Below, one piece after another: positions 1 through 8,459 of a DNA stretch of 37,379 nt; within the stretch, counting starts at the first letter, position 1, and each line of letters starts with the position of its first letter. The position numbers and the translations under genes were made by a program. The stretch is taken from positions 1-37,379 of the IMG/VR virus record IMGVR_UViG_3300042479_000314; one strand, written 5' to 3'. A model generated the notes under the pieces. The model did no database searches, was not told where the DNA came from, and worked only from the letters and a program-made list of their open reading frames with translations. The DNA is from a virus.

Positions 1-56
1 ATTTGTACCTGAAAGCCGTCTGTTTGGAACGCACCTACTTGGAAAGCATTAGCCAT
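1..56 (-). CDS. Partial virion-associated protein, N-terminus only (AFQ/GFQ motif)
   Basis: Only the first 18 codons lie in the window; the gene runs off the left edge. The visible protein begins MANAFQVGAFQTDGFQVQ, a run of short FQ-containing repeats. Similar AFQ-rich N-termini occur in small proteins next to phage tail genes, but their function is unknown to me. The ATG at 56 follows the stop of the upstream membrane-protein gene (TAA at 62-60) by only 3 bases, so it belongs to the same leftward operon. There is no strong ribosome site, so translation is probably coupled. Confidence 0.6.
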   Translation of the reverse strand, partial: MANAFQVGAFQTDGFQVQ

Positions 57-59
57 TTT

Positions 60-335
60 TTAGGCTCGCATAAGCACTAGTGGCAAGGCTACAAGGATAC
101 CACCAAAGCACGTTGCGGCAGCGTCTAAGAACTCCACTCCGTGCGGCCCCTGCGTGAGCTTGCCCGTTGCCCGCCAGTTGATTACCGCGTCACTGATCTC
201 CTTGGCAACAGCAAACGCAGCAACCACGCCAGAGGCAATGGCAAGGCTATGAGAAGCAAAGAAGGCGACGTTGAAGATCAAGGCTCCATACAGCGCATGG
301 TTCGCCTTGTCGGCGGGCAGTTGGGGTAGGTTCAT
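60..335 (-). CDS. Small phage membrane protein
   Basis: This 91-aa protein has a hydrophobic segment at about residues 14-42 (YGALIFNVAFFASHSLAIAS onward) and a second at about 74-90 ending at the C-terminus. A short polar loop (NWRATGKLTQGPHGVEFLDA) lies between them, so a two-pass inner-membrane protein is likely. It starts at 335 in an ATGA overlap with the stop of the preceding 196-aa gene, which indicates translational coupling. It sits at the end of the tail operon and far from the lysis cassette at 26 kb, so a second holin-like or superinfection-exclusion role is possible. The sequence does not decide between these. Confidence 0.75.
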   Translation of the reverse strand: MNLPQLPADKANHALYGALIFNVAFFASHSLAIASGVVAAFAVAKEISDAVINWRATGKLTQGPHGVEFLDAAATCFGGILVALPLVLMRA

Positions 336-922
336 GTCAGTGCCTTTGGTTTCAACTCAATCCGCAGTGCGCTGTTACTACCCTCCAGCATCACCGCTTC
401 TGGCGGGATTAGGCCGCAGTGCTTCAGGGCAGCAAAGGTGTGCGGGTTGCTCATGGCATTGCGGAGCTTGGCAGGGGATGGCCGACCGTTGGCAATGATC
501 TCGGCTTGGATGTCCTTGCCGATAGTGACCGTGAACTCGTTTGCTGCGTTGGCTTCAAACATCTGCTCGTCGGTGTAGCCTGGGATGCGCTCTGCAATCT
601 CGTACAACTCAGCCAAGAGACGCTTGAGCATCTCAATCTCTTCCCGGTTCAACTGGAACGCTTCTGTCTGGGCGGGTAGGTGGGACTCAAGCTCCAGCAG
701 TTCAGCCTGCTTAACTAGGATTACATGGGGCAGAGCATCAATGCGGATGAGGTGTTCAATCTCCAAGACCATAGCTTGATGCTTGAGGTCAGCTACCTTC
801 TCCAGCGCAGCAGCCCGTACCCGGCCTTCCAAGAAACCCTTGAGAGTCTTGATCTTCTCCCAAGGAGTCTCCCCGATAACTTGGTATCGGTAGTTGAATT
901 CTGAGTTTAGTTTGACTGCCAT
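332..922 (-). CDS. Conserved phage protein, function unknown
   Basis: This 196-aa protein is largely helical and acidic to neutral, with a long predicted alpha-helical stretch at about residues 45-115 (many Leu/Glu/Ala, e.g. AELLELESHLPAQTEAF). No signal peptide, membrane segment or catalytic motif is visible. It follows the 991-aa adhesin gene by 3 bases and overlaps the following membrane-protein gene by 4, so it is co-transcribed with the tail fibres. A tail-fibre chaperone or minor tail component would fit the position, but that is inference only. The upstream region lacks a clear Shine-Dalgarno sequence, so expression is probably coupled to the adhesin gene. Confidence 0.75.
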   Translation of the reverse strand: MAVKLNSEFNYRYQVIGETPWEKIKTLKGFLEGRVRAAALEKVADLKHQAMVLEIEHLIRIDALPHVILVKQAELLELESHLPAQTEAFQLNREEIEMLKRLLAELYEIAERIPGYTDEQMFEANAANEFTVTIGKDIQAEIIANGRPSPAKLRNAMSNPHTFAALKHCGLIPPEAVMLEGSNSALRIELKPKALT

Positions 923-925
923 GAT

Positions 926-3901
926 TTATGAGAAGGAGAAGCCAGCAGCAGCAGTGTAAGACCGGATGGTTCCCGTAAGCGCCGCTTGGTCTGCGGAAAC
1001 AACGCCAGTGTTAGAAACCAAGTTTGTTATGGCAGTGTAGAAAGGGCTGCTCCCTTTTTGCCCAAAACCAAATATAGCCTTATCGCCACCATATCCAGCA
1101 GCGGCAAGTGTTGACCCCCGCGCAGTACCAACTCCGGTAGTATCCGTTGCAACTACTCCGATATTAGAAACCAAATTGGTCATGGACAAAAAAGAACTTG
1201 CATCTACACCATACCCAAATATAGCTTGCCCCGTACTGCCATACCCAGCAGCAGCAAGACCATACCTAGGAGTACCCACGCCAGTTGTATTAGAAGCAAC
1301 TACACCTGTATTTGAAACCAAATTAGTCATTGACACATCAGTACTGGTAGAATCAAATCCATAACCAAATATGGCTTTGTCTGTGCCGTAACTAGTAGCG
1401 GCTAGATACCTTCTGGTAGTGCCCACGCCTGTAGTATCAGTAGCCACTACCCCAGTATTAGCTACCAAGTTAGTTATCGAGTAGTAAGTAGCCCCCGCTG
1501 CTCCAAACCCAAAAATGGCTTTATCAGTGCTGTACCTAGCCGCAGCAGGGGAGGCTCTAGCAGTGCCAACACCCGCCGTATCCGAAGCTACAACACCAGT
1601 ATTGGAAACAAGATTGGTGATGGCAGTATTAGTACCTGCTCCTATGTACCCAAACCCAAAGATGGCTTTATCACCGCCATAAGAAGACGCGGCTAAATAA
1701 CCTCTAGTAGTACCTACGCCCGTTGTATCTCCAGCCACTACGCCGGTGTTGGACACGATGTTAGTTACAGACATAAGCCCGCTACTGTTTTCACCAAACC
1801 CAAACATAGCCCGCTGAGTAGCAGTGCCGCTAGGGTAGGTAGGTGCTTGGTTCGGGAACGCAGCATCAGGCGGGGTGAACGTGGCCGTGTACCGGCCTAT
1901 GCCCTTGGTGACTCGTAAGTCGTCTATGTAGCCGTTGAAATATACCGGAGAAGACTCAATATTTCTACCTATTACAAAGTTTCCTGTAGGATTTTGAGCG
2001 TTTGTGTTGGCCGCGCTGTAAACTTGAACACCTGCAATAAACAACTTTAGCACACCAGATGTACGCGATACTGCTACATGCGCCCAGGCATTTAATGTAA
2101 GGCCTGAAGAAGATAATTGCACACCACTAGCGTCATACCAATAAATTTTTCCTGTACTGGAGTCAGTGAATAAACCATAAGATGAGGCGGTGCCAACACT
2201 TCTTGCGTCTATGAGAGTGTTAAACCCGGCAAAACTGTTGGGGTATACCCACATCTCAATAGTAAAATCACCAGTGCCAAAGCTAAACAAAGGTTTGTTT
2301 GGTGTAACGAGCGCATCACCAGCACCATTGAACTTCATTGACCCAGTACCATACTTAAACACACTAGTACTGATCTGCGCCGAAGCCACCGTCTCAAGGT
2401 TATTGAGTATCGCGTTGTCGTAAATCGCCCCGTTGCTCATGCCCAGCAGCAGTGCCGTGTTTGTGACTGCGGTCAGTGGCGTTGTGGGGGGCGTGAAGGT
2501 CGTGCCGCTGGGGTAGAGGCAAGTGCCGTTGACTAGGCGGAAGTTGGAGATGTAGCCTGCCAATCCTTGAGTAAAAGCAGCTTCTCCGTTTTGTCCTAAA
2601 GCCAAAAGACTTGATGAATTATTTAATGCCGTTGCGCCAGCAATAGCAAGTGTGGCTCGTTGAACTCCGTTAACATATATTCTTAGCGTATTTGTTCCAG
2701 TATCCCTGACCCACGCTAAATGCACCCAAGTATTAGCCACCACTTGACTTATGGCGGTTCCAAAACTAATGTAAGTTGCCCCGCTATAAGATTCAAACTG
2801 AACACTTGTGCTTGATATATACAACCCAAAAGCTGTTGATGCGGCAGATTGGGCTGAATCACATTGCCCCGCAATATACCGACCGCTACCAGATGGGTTG
2901 CTTATGTTTATCCAACATTCAACAGTAAACGCATTGCTTCCCAACGTAAACGCAGTACTATCAGGAACAGTAAGATAATCCCCCGTCCCATCAAAGTACG
3001 CAGACCCACCGTTAGTAGCAACAGAGTAGGGGTAGGTAGAGACGAACGGATTGAATGAGCCTTGGGTCGTGTTGCCGTTGCGGGTGACGGTGAAGTTGTT
3101 GGTGCTGGTGTCGAAGAACTGATTGTTGTTCTGCGGTACGTTGGTCTGTAGGGTCAGCAGTGCTGTGTTGGTTACAGCAGTCAGTTGGACTGTAGGTGGC
3201 GTGAAGGTAGTGCCGCTGGGGTACAGGCAGGTGCCGTTGACTAGGCGGAAGTTGGAGATGTAACCTGGGAAGTATTGCCCTGCAAAATCACCGGGTCTAC
3301 CAACTGCAAACAAACTAGCGGAGTCATTTACTACGCCTGTGGAGATTGATGCGGTAGCAGATTGAACCCCACCTACATATACGCGCAGCGTAGCGCCATC
3401 ACGAACAGCGGCAACGTGCGTCCAAGTATTCAATGGCGCGGTTAACGTAGTTATTGGTTCTAGGCCGGAGCCGCTGTTGTATGCAGCAAAAAAATCTATG
3501 CGCCCATCGCTAAGTCTAGAAAATACAATAGAAGTGTTTGCGTTTGCAAAAGCTGCATTTGTTTGCCCGCATATGGCCCCCTGCGCCGCAGAAGTTGCAT
3601 AAATCCACGCTTCTACCGTAAAGTCGTTAGTCCCCAACGTAAACGCAGCATTGTCAGGGGTCGTAAGATAGCTTGACCCATTAAAGTACCCAGACCCGTA
3701 GGACGATGGCCCACCAGTGAATGGGGTTAGCGTACTTGCCTGTACCGCCCCTACAGCAGTGATCGGGAAGACGTTGGTACTTGTGTCTTGGTTGAACTGC
3801 TGGGCGCTATCCCCGTGCAGGAGCATGGAGACGAAAGGCCAGTACACATCTGTGACCTTGGCGAGTGCGCCAGTCAGAAACGAGTTGAGTGCTGCGAACA
3901 T
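926..3901 (-). CDS. Tail adhesin with three LamG-like domains and a six-repeat propeller-like C-terminus
   Basis: This is a 991-aa protein. After a ~60-residue N-terminus come three concanavalin/LamG-like jelly-roll domains at about residues 70-240, 300-475 and 520-680. Each has the FNG/FDG...F.LG...FT.E.W pattern, the W.H.A..R core and a GYI.NFR/DLR ending (LamG_3 type). Residues ~697-985 hold six repeats of about 44-50 aa with the pattern (K/R/Q)A(I/M)FG(F/Y)G, then TNLVSNTGVV, then T.GVGT.R, which would suit a six-bladed beta-propeller. LamG folds bind sugars, so this is most likely a receptor-binding or host-range protein at the tail tip. The start ATG overlaps the stop of the 244-aa fibre gene (TAATG). 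The DNA is visibly more AT-rich than the head genes, which suggests horizontal exchange. Confidence 0.85.
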   Translation of the reverse strand: MFAALNSFLTGALAKVTDVYWPFVSMLLHGDSAQQFNQDTSTNVFPITAVGAVQASTLTPFTGGPSSYGSGYFNGSSYLTTPDNAAFTLGTNDFTVEAWIYATSAAQGAICGQTNAAFANANTSIVFSRLSDGRIDFFAAYNSGSGLEPITTLTAPLNTWTHVAAVRDGATLRVYVGGVQSATASISTGVVNDSASLFAVGRPGDFAGQYFPGYISNFRLVNGTCLYPSGTTFTPPTVQLTAVTNTALLTLQTNVPQNNNQFFDTSTNNFTVTRNGNTTQGSFNPFVSTYPYSVATNGGSAYFDGTGDYLTVPDSTAFTLGSNAFTVECWINISNPSGSGRYIAGQCDSAQSAASTAFGLYISSTSVQFESYSGATYISFGTAISQVVANTWVHLAWVRDTGTNTLRIYVNGVQRATLAIAGATALNNSSSLLALGQNGEAAFTQGLAGYISNFRLVNGTCLYPSGTTFTPPTTPLTAVTNTALLLGMSNGAIYDNAILNNLETVASAQISTSVFKYGTGSMKFNGAGDALVTPNKPLFSFGTGDFTIEMWVYPNSFAGFNTLIDARSVGTASSYGLFTDSSTGKIYWYDASGVQLSSSGLTLNAWAHVAVSRTSGVLKLFIAGVQVYSAANTNAQNPTGNFVIGRNIESSPVYFNGYIDDLRVTKGIGRYTATFTPPDAAFPNQAPTYPSGTATQRAMFGFGENSSGLMSVTNIVSNTGVVAGDTTGVGTTRGYLAASSYGGDKAIFGFGYIGAGTNTAITNLVSNTGVVASDTAGVGTARASPAAARYSTDKAIFGFGAAGATYYSITNLVANTGVVATDTTGVGTTRRYLAATSYGTDKAIFGYGFDSTSTDVSMTNLVSNTGVVASNTTGVGTPRYGLAAAGYGSTGQAIFGYGVDASSFLSMTNLVSNIGVVATDTTGVGTARGSTLAAAGYGGDKAIFGFGQKGSSPFYTAITNLVSNTGVVSADQAALTGTIRSYTAAAGFSFS

Positions 3902-4635
3902 TATGCAAACGCCTGTGATGCGTTACCGTACCAGCTAGTGCCAATGTAGACAAAGCTGATAATGTCCACCGCGCTTGCCGTTGCTGTGATAGTCGGCACA
4001 GTGCCGCCGGGCCATTTGACGCCGGTGAAGGTGGCTGTAGTCATGCCTGTTGCGGCCTGCGTCAAGCGTAGGATGAATGAATTCCCTGCCGTGGGGGATG
4101 TTGGCATTGCGAACGTACAAGGCGTTGAGGCCGTCAGCGTAGCGGTGACAACTGTGCCCGCTGTGATGACGATTGTTGCCGTGCCTGTAACCGTTCCCAG
4201 CGCAGCTACTGACTCAACGTATCCCGAGATCGTCGGGGTTGTCAGCGTTGGCGAGGTAGAGAAGACCAAGTTCGTGCTGGTCGTCCCCGTGGCACCAGAG
4301 GCTGTGTAGCCCGTGATGTTGTTGAAGGATGTGATGCTGGCTGTGGTGGCGTTGGTGCCCCCGTTGGCGACCGCCAGGGTTCCTGCCAGGGTAACTGCAC
4401 CAGACGTAGCAGAGGCCGGTGTGAGGCCCGTGGTGCCCCCAGCAAAGGTCGTTACGTTGGTCGTTGCACCGTTGCTTGCCAACAGCTTGACCGTGCCCCC
4501 GGCATTCTTGAAGTACAGCTTCTCGTCGGTAATGTTGAGAGCAAGCTCCCCCGAGACAAGGTTTCCCGCTGAAGGGGCTGCTGCTGCCGTAGTGCTGAAG
4601 TACAGCGAAATTGGGGTAAAGCCTGTTGCTGCCAT
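3901..4635 (-). CDS. Tail fibre protein
   Basis: This 244-aa protein is rich in Thr, Ala, Gly and Ser. The N-terminal part (residues ~23-53, with GELALNITDEKLYFKN) resembles the repeat seen at the base of many phage tail fibres, where virion attachment occurs. Residues ~67-131 are nearly identical to residues ~519-582 of the neighbouring 793-aa fibre. The C-terminal part (~140-244) is a beta-rich domain ending SFVYIGTSWYGNASQAF, like tail-fibre tips. It has a good ribosome site (AAGGAACTACG before the ATG) and is followed directly by the LamG adhesin gene. It probably acts as a short fibre or as the connector to which the adhesin docks. Confidence 0.8.
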   Translation of the reverse strand: MAATGFTPISLYFSTTAAAAPSAGNLVSGELALNITDEKLYFKNAGGTVKLLASNGATTNVTTFAGGTTGLTPASATSGAVTLAGTLAVANGGTNATTASITSFNNITGYTASGATGTTSTNLVFSTSPTLTTPTISGYVESVAALGTVTGTATIVITAGTVVTATLTASTPCTFAMPTSPTAGNSFILRLTQAATGMTTATFTGVKWPGGTVPTITATASAVDIISFVYIGTSWYGNASQAFA

Positions 4636-4644
4636 CGTAGTTCC

Positions 4645-7026
4645 TTAAAATGTGCCGCCTGAAATGCCGCCGGGGACTTTCATCAAACCTGTGCTATCAA
4701 TCCGCATCCGCTCGGCACTACCCGCAGCAATGATCACAGTATCGCTAAGGCCAGCAGTCCCGGCAACTGATCCTATGATTGTGTTGTTGCTGCCTGTGGT
4801 TAGGGATACCCCTGATTGATTACCTATGCCAATATTGTTTGCACCTGAAAATCCCGCACCACTTAATGCACTTTTACCAAACGCAGAGTTGTTATTTCCG
4901 GCAACGTTATACAGCAAAGCGAACAAACCTACCGCAGAATTATTTGCTCCGGTATCGTTAGAGTAAAGAGCTTGTTGCCCAACTGCCGAATTTCCCGCGC
5001 CAGTTGTATTAAATATTAACGACGAATACCCTACCGCTGTATTGCTTGTTGCCGAAGTATTATTATACAACGCGGCATTTCCAAAAGCGGTATTGCCGCT
5101 GCCGCTCAAGCTCCCATTAGCCAACGCCCCAACACCAACCGCAGTATTGGTAGCAACAGCATTAGCCCCCAGCCCCACGGTCAGGCCTTGGATCACTGCG
5201 CCGCCAGTCAGGGTTGAGACGCCTGTGACACCAAGGGTTGTGCTGGCTGTGATCGCTGCGGCAGCTAAGGTACCGGTGAAGGTGGGGGATGCCGAGAAGA
5301 CTAGGTTGGTACTTGTGGTGCCCGTAGCCCCGGCAGCGGTGTAGCCGGTGATGTTGTTGAATGAGGTAATGCTGGCGGTGGAAGCACCTGTGCCGCCATT
5401 GGCGACCGCCAGGGTACCGGCGACCGTGATGGCACCGGTGGTGGCGCTGGCCGGCGTCAGGCCGGTCGTGCCGAAGTTGAGCGAGCTGACACCGGATCCT
5501 GCGCCGGAGAACTGCGCCCAGGTGATCGCGGTCACGCCGATCGTGCCGCCGGCGTTGCTCGTGCAGACCCAGCCGGTATCGGCCAGGGTGGTCCCGGTCT
5601 GGATGAACACGTACGCCCCAGGCACCTCGGCCCAGGTGTCCATGTCCAGGGCACGGGCCCACGAGCCTGCGGCGACAAGGTAGATGCCGTTGTCCGCAGC
5701 GGTCGACTGGTTCTTGACCAAGCACCGATCGCCCGCTATCAGGGCGATGCCGTCAATGGTCTGCGGCGCGGACAACGTGATGTTGACCGTGGTTGCCGCA
5801 ATGCAGGACGCCTTGGTGTCCAGGCCCTGGGCCACCGTGTCGACGTAGCTCTTGTTTGCGATGTCGGTGCTGCCCGACGGCGTGGTGCTCACCGTGCCGG
5901 TGGTCAACGCGACCGAGGTCAGGTCGGTGTTCGCGCCCTTAATCGCAAAGGCCGCACCGGCGCTGGTCGTGGCCCCGGTGCCGCCGTTGGCGATCGGGAG
6001 CGTGCCCGAGACGTCCGCCGTCAGGCTCACCGCCCCGAAGGTAGGCGCACCGGCGGCGTTGCCGTGTAGGACCGTGGTGGTGGTGCCCAGGCTCGCCAGC
6101 GGCGCGGGAGCAGCGCCAGCGCCGCCGCCCAGGACGATCGCGTTGGCCGTCAGCGCGCCAGACGACGCCCAGGTCGTGCCGCTGGAGAAGTACGGGACGC
6201 CGCCGGACGTGCCGGCGACCGTCAGGGCCAGGGTGCCCGCACTGGTGATCGGAGACCCCGCGACAGAGATCAGCCCGCCCGTGAACGACTGCGCGACTGA
6301 TGTCACACCGGTGCCGGTAGTGACCGCGCCCCAGGCATTGTTCGCGTAGCCCTCGAAGGTGGCCGTGGTCGAGTTGTACCGGAAGTTCCCGTTGGTGGAC
6401 GACCCGCGCTGCCCGGTAGTGCCCACCGGGACAACTAGGCCACCGTTGCCCGACAGCACCGGGTCCGCCGAGATCGCGATGACCGGCGAGTTGGCAAAAT
6501 TGCCGTCGGTGACATCGATCTGGCTGGACGTGCCCAGGATCGTCCGGGTCGACACCGTCGTCGAGCTCGTCAGCGCCAGGGCGCCGGTGCCCGTTGCGCC
6601 GGCCACCGCCAGGGCAACCCCGGTCAGTGCGAACGTCGGGTTGCCCGCGACGCCGTCACCATCCGTGACCGACAGGCCGGTGGTGGTCGAGGACATCGTC
6701 CTGGCGGCCACCGCGTTGCTGGCGGTCTTGGCGATCATGCCGTTGGAGGCCGCCTCAAGGCTCCCGGAGGCCGCGTTCAGGGTGATGGTGAGGGTAGACT
6801 GCGCCCCCGCGTCCACAAGCCCGACACCGGTCCCGTTGGACAGCGCGCGGCTGTTGTTGAGCGTGGGCTCCTGGTTCTTGGTCAGGAAGGTCTGGGTCTG
6901 CACGGGCGACCCGGCCAGCGCCGCAGTTGTCGTCTGTACCGTCACCCCGTTTTGGACGATCGGGACCGATTCCGTCCCCGTGATCGCACCAGCGGCAGGT
7001 AGTTCGGTGATTGTTACGTTTGCCAT
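4645..7026 (-). CDS. Long tail fibre with YadA-head-like C-terminal repeats
   Basis: This 793-aa fibre begins MANVTITELPAAGAITGTESVPIVQNG, a base motif common in phage fibres. It continues with Thr/Ala/Gly beta-repeat shaft segments that include two ANGGTG motifs (347-351 and 543-547). A compact domain lies at about 398-508 (DTKASCIAATTVN..., ADNGIYL, WVCTSNAGG), which matches the phage-related tail-fibre family COG5301 as I recognise it. Residues ~628-765 form 14-16-residue repeats centred on N(T/S)A(V/F)G, the signature of YadA-type trimeric adhesin heads. The last ~30 residues (AERMRIDSTGLMKV) resemble fibre-tip or chaperone-adjacent ends. The start overlaps the preceding stop (TAATG). Base composition drops from GC-rich to AT-rich around 5.2 kb, within the YadA-like part, suggesting an acquired tip. 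Confidence 0.85.
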   Translation of the reverse strand: MANVTITELPAAGAITGTESVPIVQNGVTVQTTTAALAGSPVQTQTFLTKNQEPTLNNSRALSNGTGVGLVDAGAQSTLTITLNAASGSLEAASNGMIAKTASNAVAARTMSSTTTGLSVTDGDGVAGNPTFALTGVALAVAGATGTGALALTSSTTVSTRTILGTSSQIDVTDGNFANSPVIAISADPVLSGNGGLVVPVGTTGQRGSSTNGNFRYNSTTATFEGYANNAWGAVTTGTGVTSVAQSFTGGLISVAGSPITSAGTLALTVAGTSGGVPYFSSGTTWASSGALTANAIVLGGGAGAAPAPLASLGTTTTVLHGNAAGAPTFGAVSLTADVSGTLPIANGGTGATTSAGAAFAIKGANTDLTSVALTTGTVSTTPSGSTDIANKSYVDTVAQGLDTKASCIAATTVNITLSAPQTIDGIALIAGDRCLVKNQSTAADNGIYLVAAGSWARALDMDTWAEVPGAYVFIQTGTTLADTGWVCTSNAGGTIGVTAITWAQFSGAGSGVSSLNFGTTGLTPASATTGAITVAGTLAVANGGTGASTASITSFNNITGYTAAGATGTTSTNLVFSASPTFTGTLAAAAITASTTLGVTGVSTLTGGAVIQGLTVGLGANAVATNTAVGVGALANGSLSGSGNTAFGNAALYNNTSATSNTAVGYSSLIFNTTGAGNSAVGQQALYSNDTGANNSAVGLFALLYNVAGNNNSAFGKSALSGAGFSGANNIGIGNQSGVSLTTGSNNTIIGSVAGTAGLSDTVIIAAGSAERMRIDSTGLMKVPGGISGGTF

Positions 7027-7373
7027 TACTGCCCCGGGGAGGTGGTCAAGGTGTCGAGGTTCCCGTTGTTCGATGGGGTCTGCGTGTTCTGTTCTGGTGA
7101 CAGGTCAAACTGGTTGTTGCCGGTGGTCTCGATCGCGTTCGGGTCCGTGGCGATGCTGACATCGGGCCTGGGAAACCTGATCGTGATCTTCTCCGTCGGA
7201 CGCGGCGCCAGCCGGTACGGGTCCTTCTCGTCCGCGCATCCCTGGTCGCATACTAGCAAACCGGGAAAGTTTGGGTCTGACCGGGCCACCGAGTGCGCGC
7301 GCTTCATCTTGCACCGGTCGCAGATGAATATGGCGATGTCCGAACCGCCCCGGGTGTCGAGGAAGCGCGGCAT
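7026..7373 (-). CDS. Zinc-ribbon-like virion-associated protein
   Basis: This 115-aa protein has four cysteines spaced like a treble-clef or zinc ribbon: C18-x2-C21 and C42-x3-C46, within ICDRCKMKRAHS and LLVCDQGCADEKDPYRL. The C-terminal half is polar, with many Asn, Thr and Gln, and looks disordered. A ribosome site (AAGGTAGGCC) precedes the ATG. It is positioned between the head-tail adaptor and the long tail fibre, so a small neck or tail structural role is likely. A cytoplasmic zinc protein cannot be excluded. No enzymatic motif is visible. Confidence 0.75.
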   Translation of the reverse strand: MPRFLDTRGGSDIAIFICDRCKMKRAHSVARSDPNFPGLLVCDQGCADEKDPYRLAPRPTEKITIRFPRPDVSIATDPNAIETTGNNQFDLSPEQNTQTPSNNGNLDTLTTSPGQ

Positions 7374-7376
7374 GGC

Positions 7377-8450
7377 CTACCTTGAGTACACCGAGATGTT
7401 CGGCGCGAAGTAGATCGGCGACTTGTCGCGCTCTTCCTGCTCCGCCATGTTGAAGTACTTTTCGGCCTGGACCTCAAGGTACTGAATCCGCCCGACGTCA
7501 ACGCCGGGGAGCTCCTGGGCCATCTGGTGCGCCAGCATGTTCTGGATCGCCATCAGCCACCGGTCGGGGATCGCAAGCTGCCCGCTCAGGGCGCCGACGT
7601 CCTCGATGTAGGCCGAGTACCAGACCGTCATCTGCACGAACGAGCTCGACGGTGTCGGCCAAACCGTGATGGTGGCCTGGGGGATCGTGCGGTTCAACCA
7701 GAACTGGAACGGCTGGTTGGCCGTGAAGTTCTTGTTGGGCAGGTTGGTGTAGTCGTCACGGTTGAGCCGCGACATGGTGATCTCGGTCGAGTTGTTCCCG
7801 AAGTACAGCTCACGCAGCGCCAGGGTGGTGCCGCCGGTGGCGCGCATCCGGTAGTACGACACGTTGGCGCCCGGGTCGATGTCCTGCCAGACCCACTGCC
7901 CGTCGGTCACCGCCTCGCTCGTGGCGGTGTACAGGGCCGTCCAGGTGGCATTGTCGGCGGACGCCTCGAGCACGTAGCTCCAGGTCGCGCCGCCGCCACC
8001 AGAGACGTACGGCATGAACCCGATCGAGCCCAGGTACTGCGGGTTGCTGGTGCCGTAGTCGACCGCGATGTTGCCGTTGGCGGACGTCTGCGCGCAGAAC
8101 GTCGAGGTGTCCTGGTCGTAGACGTTGGCGACCGTGCCGCCGGCAGAGCTGGTGTACCCACCAGAGGGCTGCGCCATGGTCCTGTACAGTGCGTTCAGGA
8201 CGTCATTGCCACCAACCGCGAGCGAGTACTCGTACTGGTTGGCGATCAGGCCGATGACCTGCTTCTTGATGGCGAAGTACTGGATGCCCTGGTTGATCAG
8301 GTTGCTCAGGACGTAGAAGAGCGACTCCTTGGCGGCCTGGACCTGCTCGACCGTCAGTTCCTCGGCGAGCTTACCCGCACGACGAGCACCGTGGTCGATC
8401 AGTTTCTGGACGCTGATGGTCGTCTGTCCAACGGTGCCTGAGTACGCCAT
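7377..8450 (-). CDS. Head-tail adaptor (gp4/gp11-like) with discoidin-like insert
   Basis: This 357-aa protein has an all-helical N-terminal part (residues ~10-65, with EELTVEQVQAAKESLFYVLSNLINQG) and a C-terminal part (~225-357, with DRWLMAIQNMLAHQMAQELPGVD and a final helix plus tail). Both resemble head-tail adaptors that dock under the portal in short-tailed phages. Between them, at about 97-221, is a beta-rich segment with F5/8 type C (discoidin) features: NVYDQDTSTFC, the IAVDYG strand, W.YVLEASADNATWTALYT, and YYRMRATGG near its end. Discoidin folds usually bind carbohydrate, so the insert is probably exposed on the outside of the neck. The gene has a good ribosome site (AAAGGACTGAC) and follows the DUF6321-like gene. 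Confidence 0.8.
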   Translation of the reverse strand: MAYSGTVGQTTISVQKLIDHGARRAGKLAEELTVEQVQAAKESLFYVLSNLINQGIQYFAIKKQVIGLIANQYEYSLAVGGNDVLNALYRTMAQPSGGYTSSAGGTVANVYDQDTSTFCAQTSANGNIAVDYGTSNPQYLGSIGFMPYVSGGGGATWSYVLEASADNATWTALYTATSEAVTDGQWVWQDIDPGANVSYYRMRATGGTTLALRELYFGNNSTEITMSRLNRDDYTNLPNKNFTANQPFQFWLNRTIPQATITVWPTPSSSFVQMTVWYSAYIEDVGALSGQLAIPDRWLMAIQNMLAHQMAQELPGVDVGRIQYLEVQAEKYFNMAEQEERDKSPIYFAPNISVYSR

Positions 8451-8459
8451 GTCAGTCCT

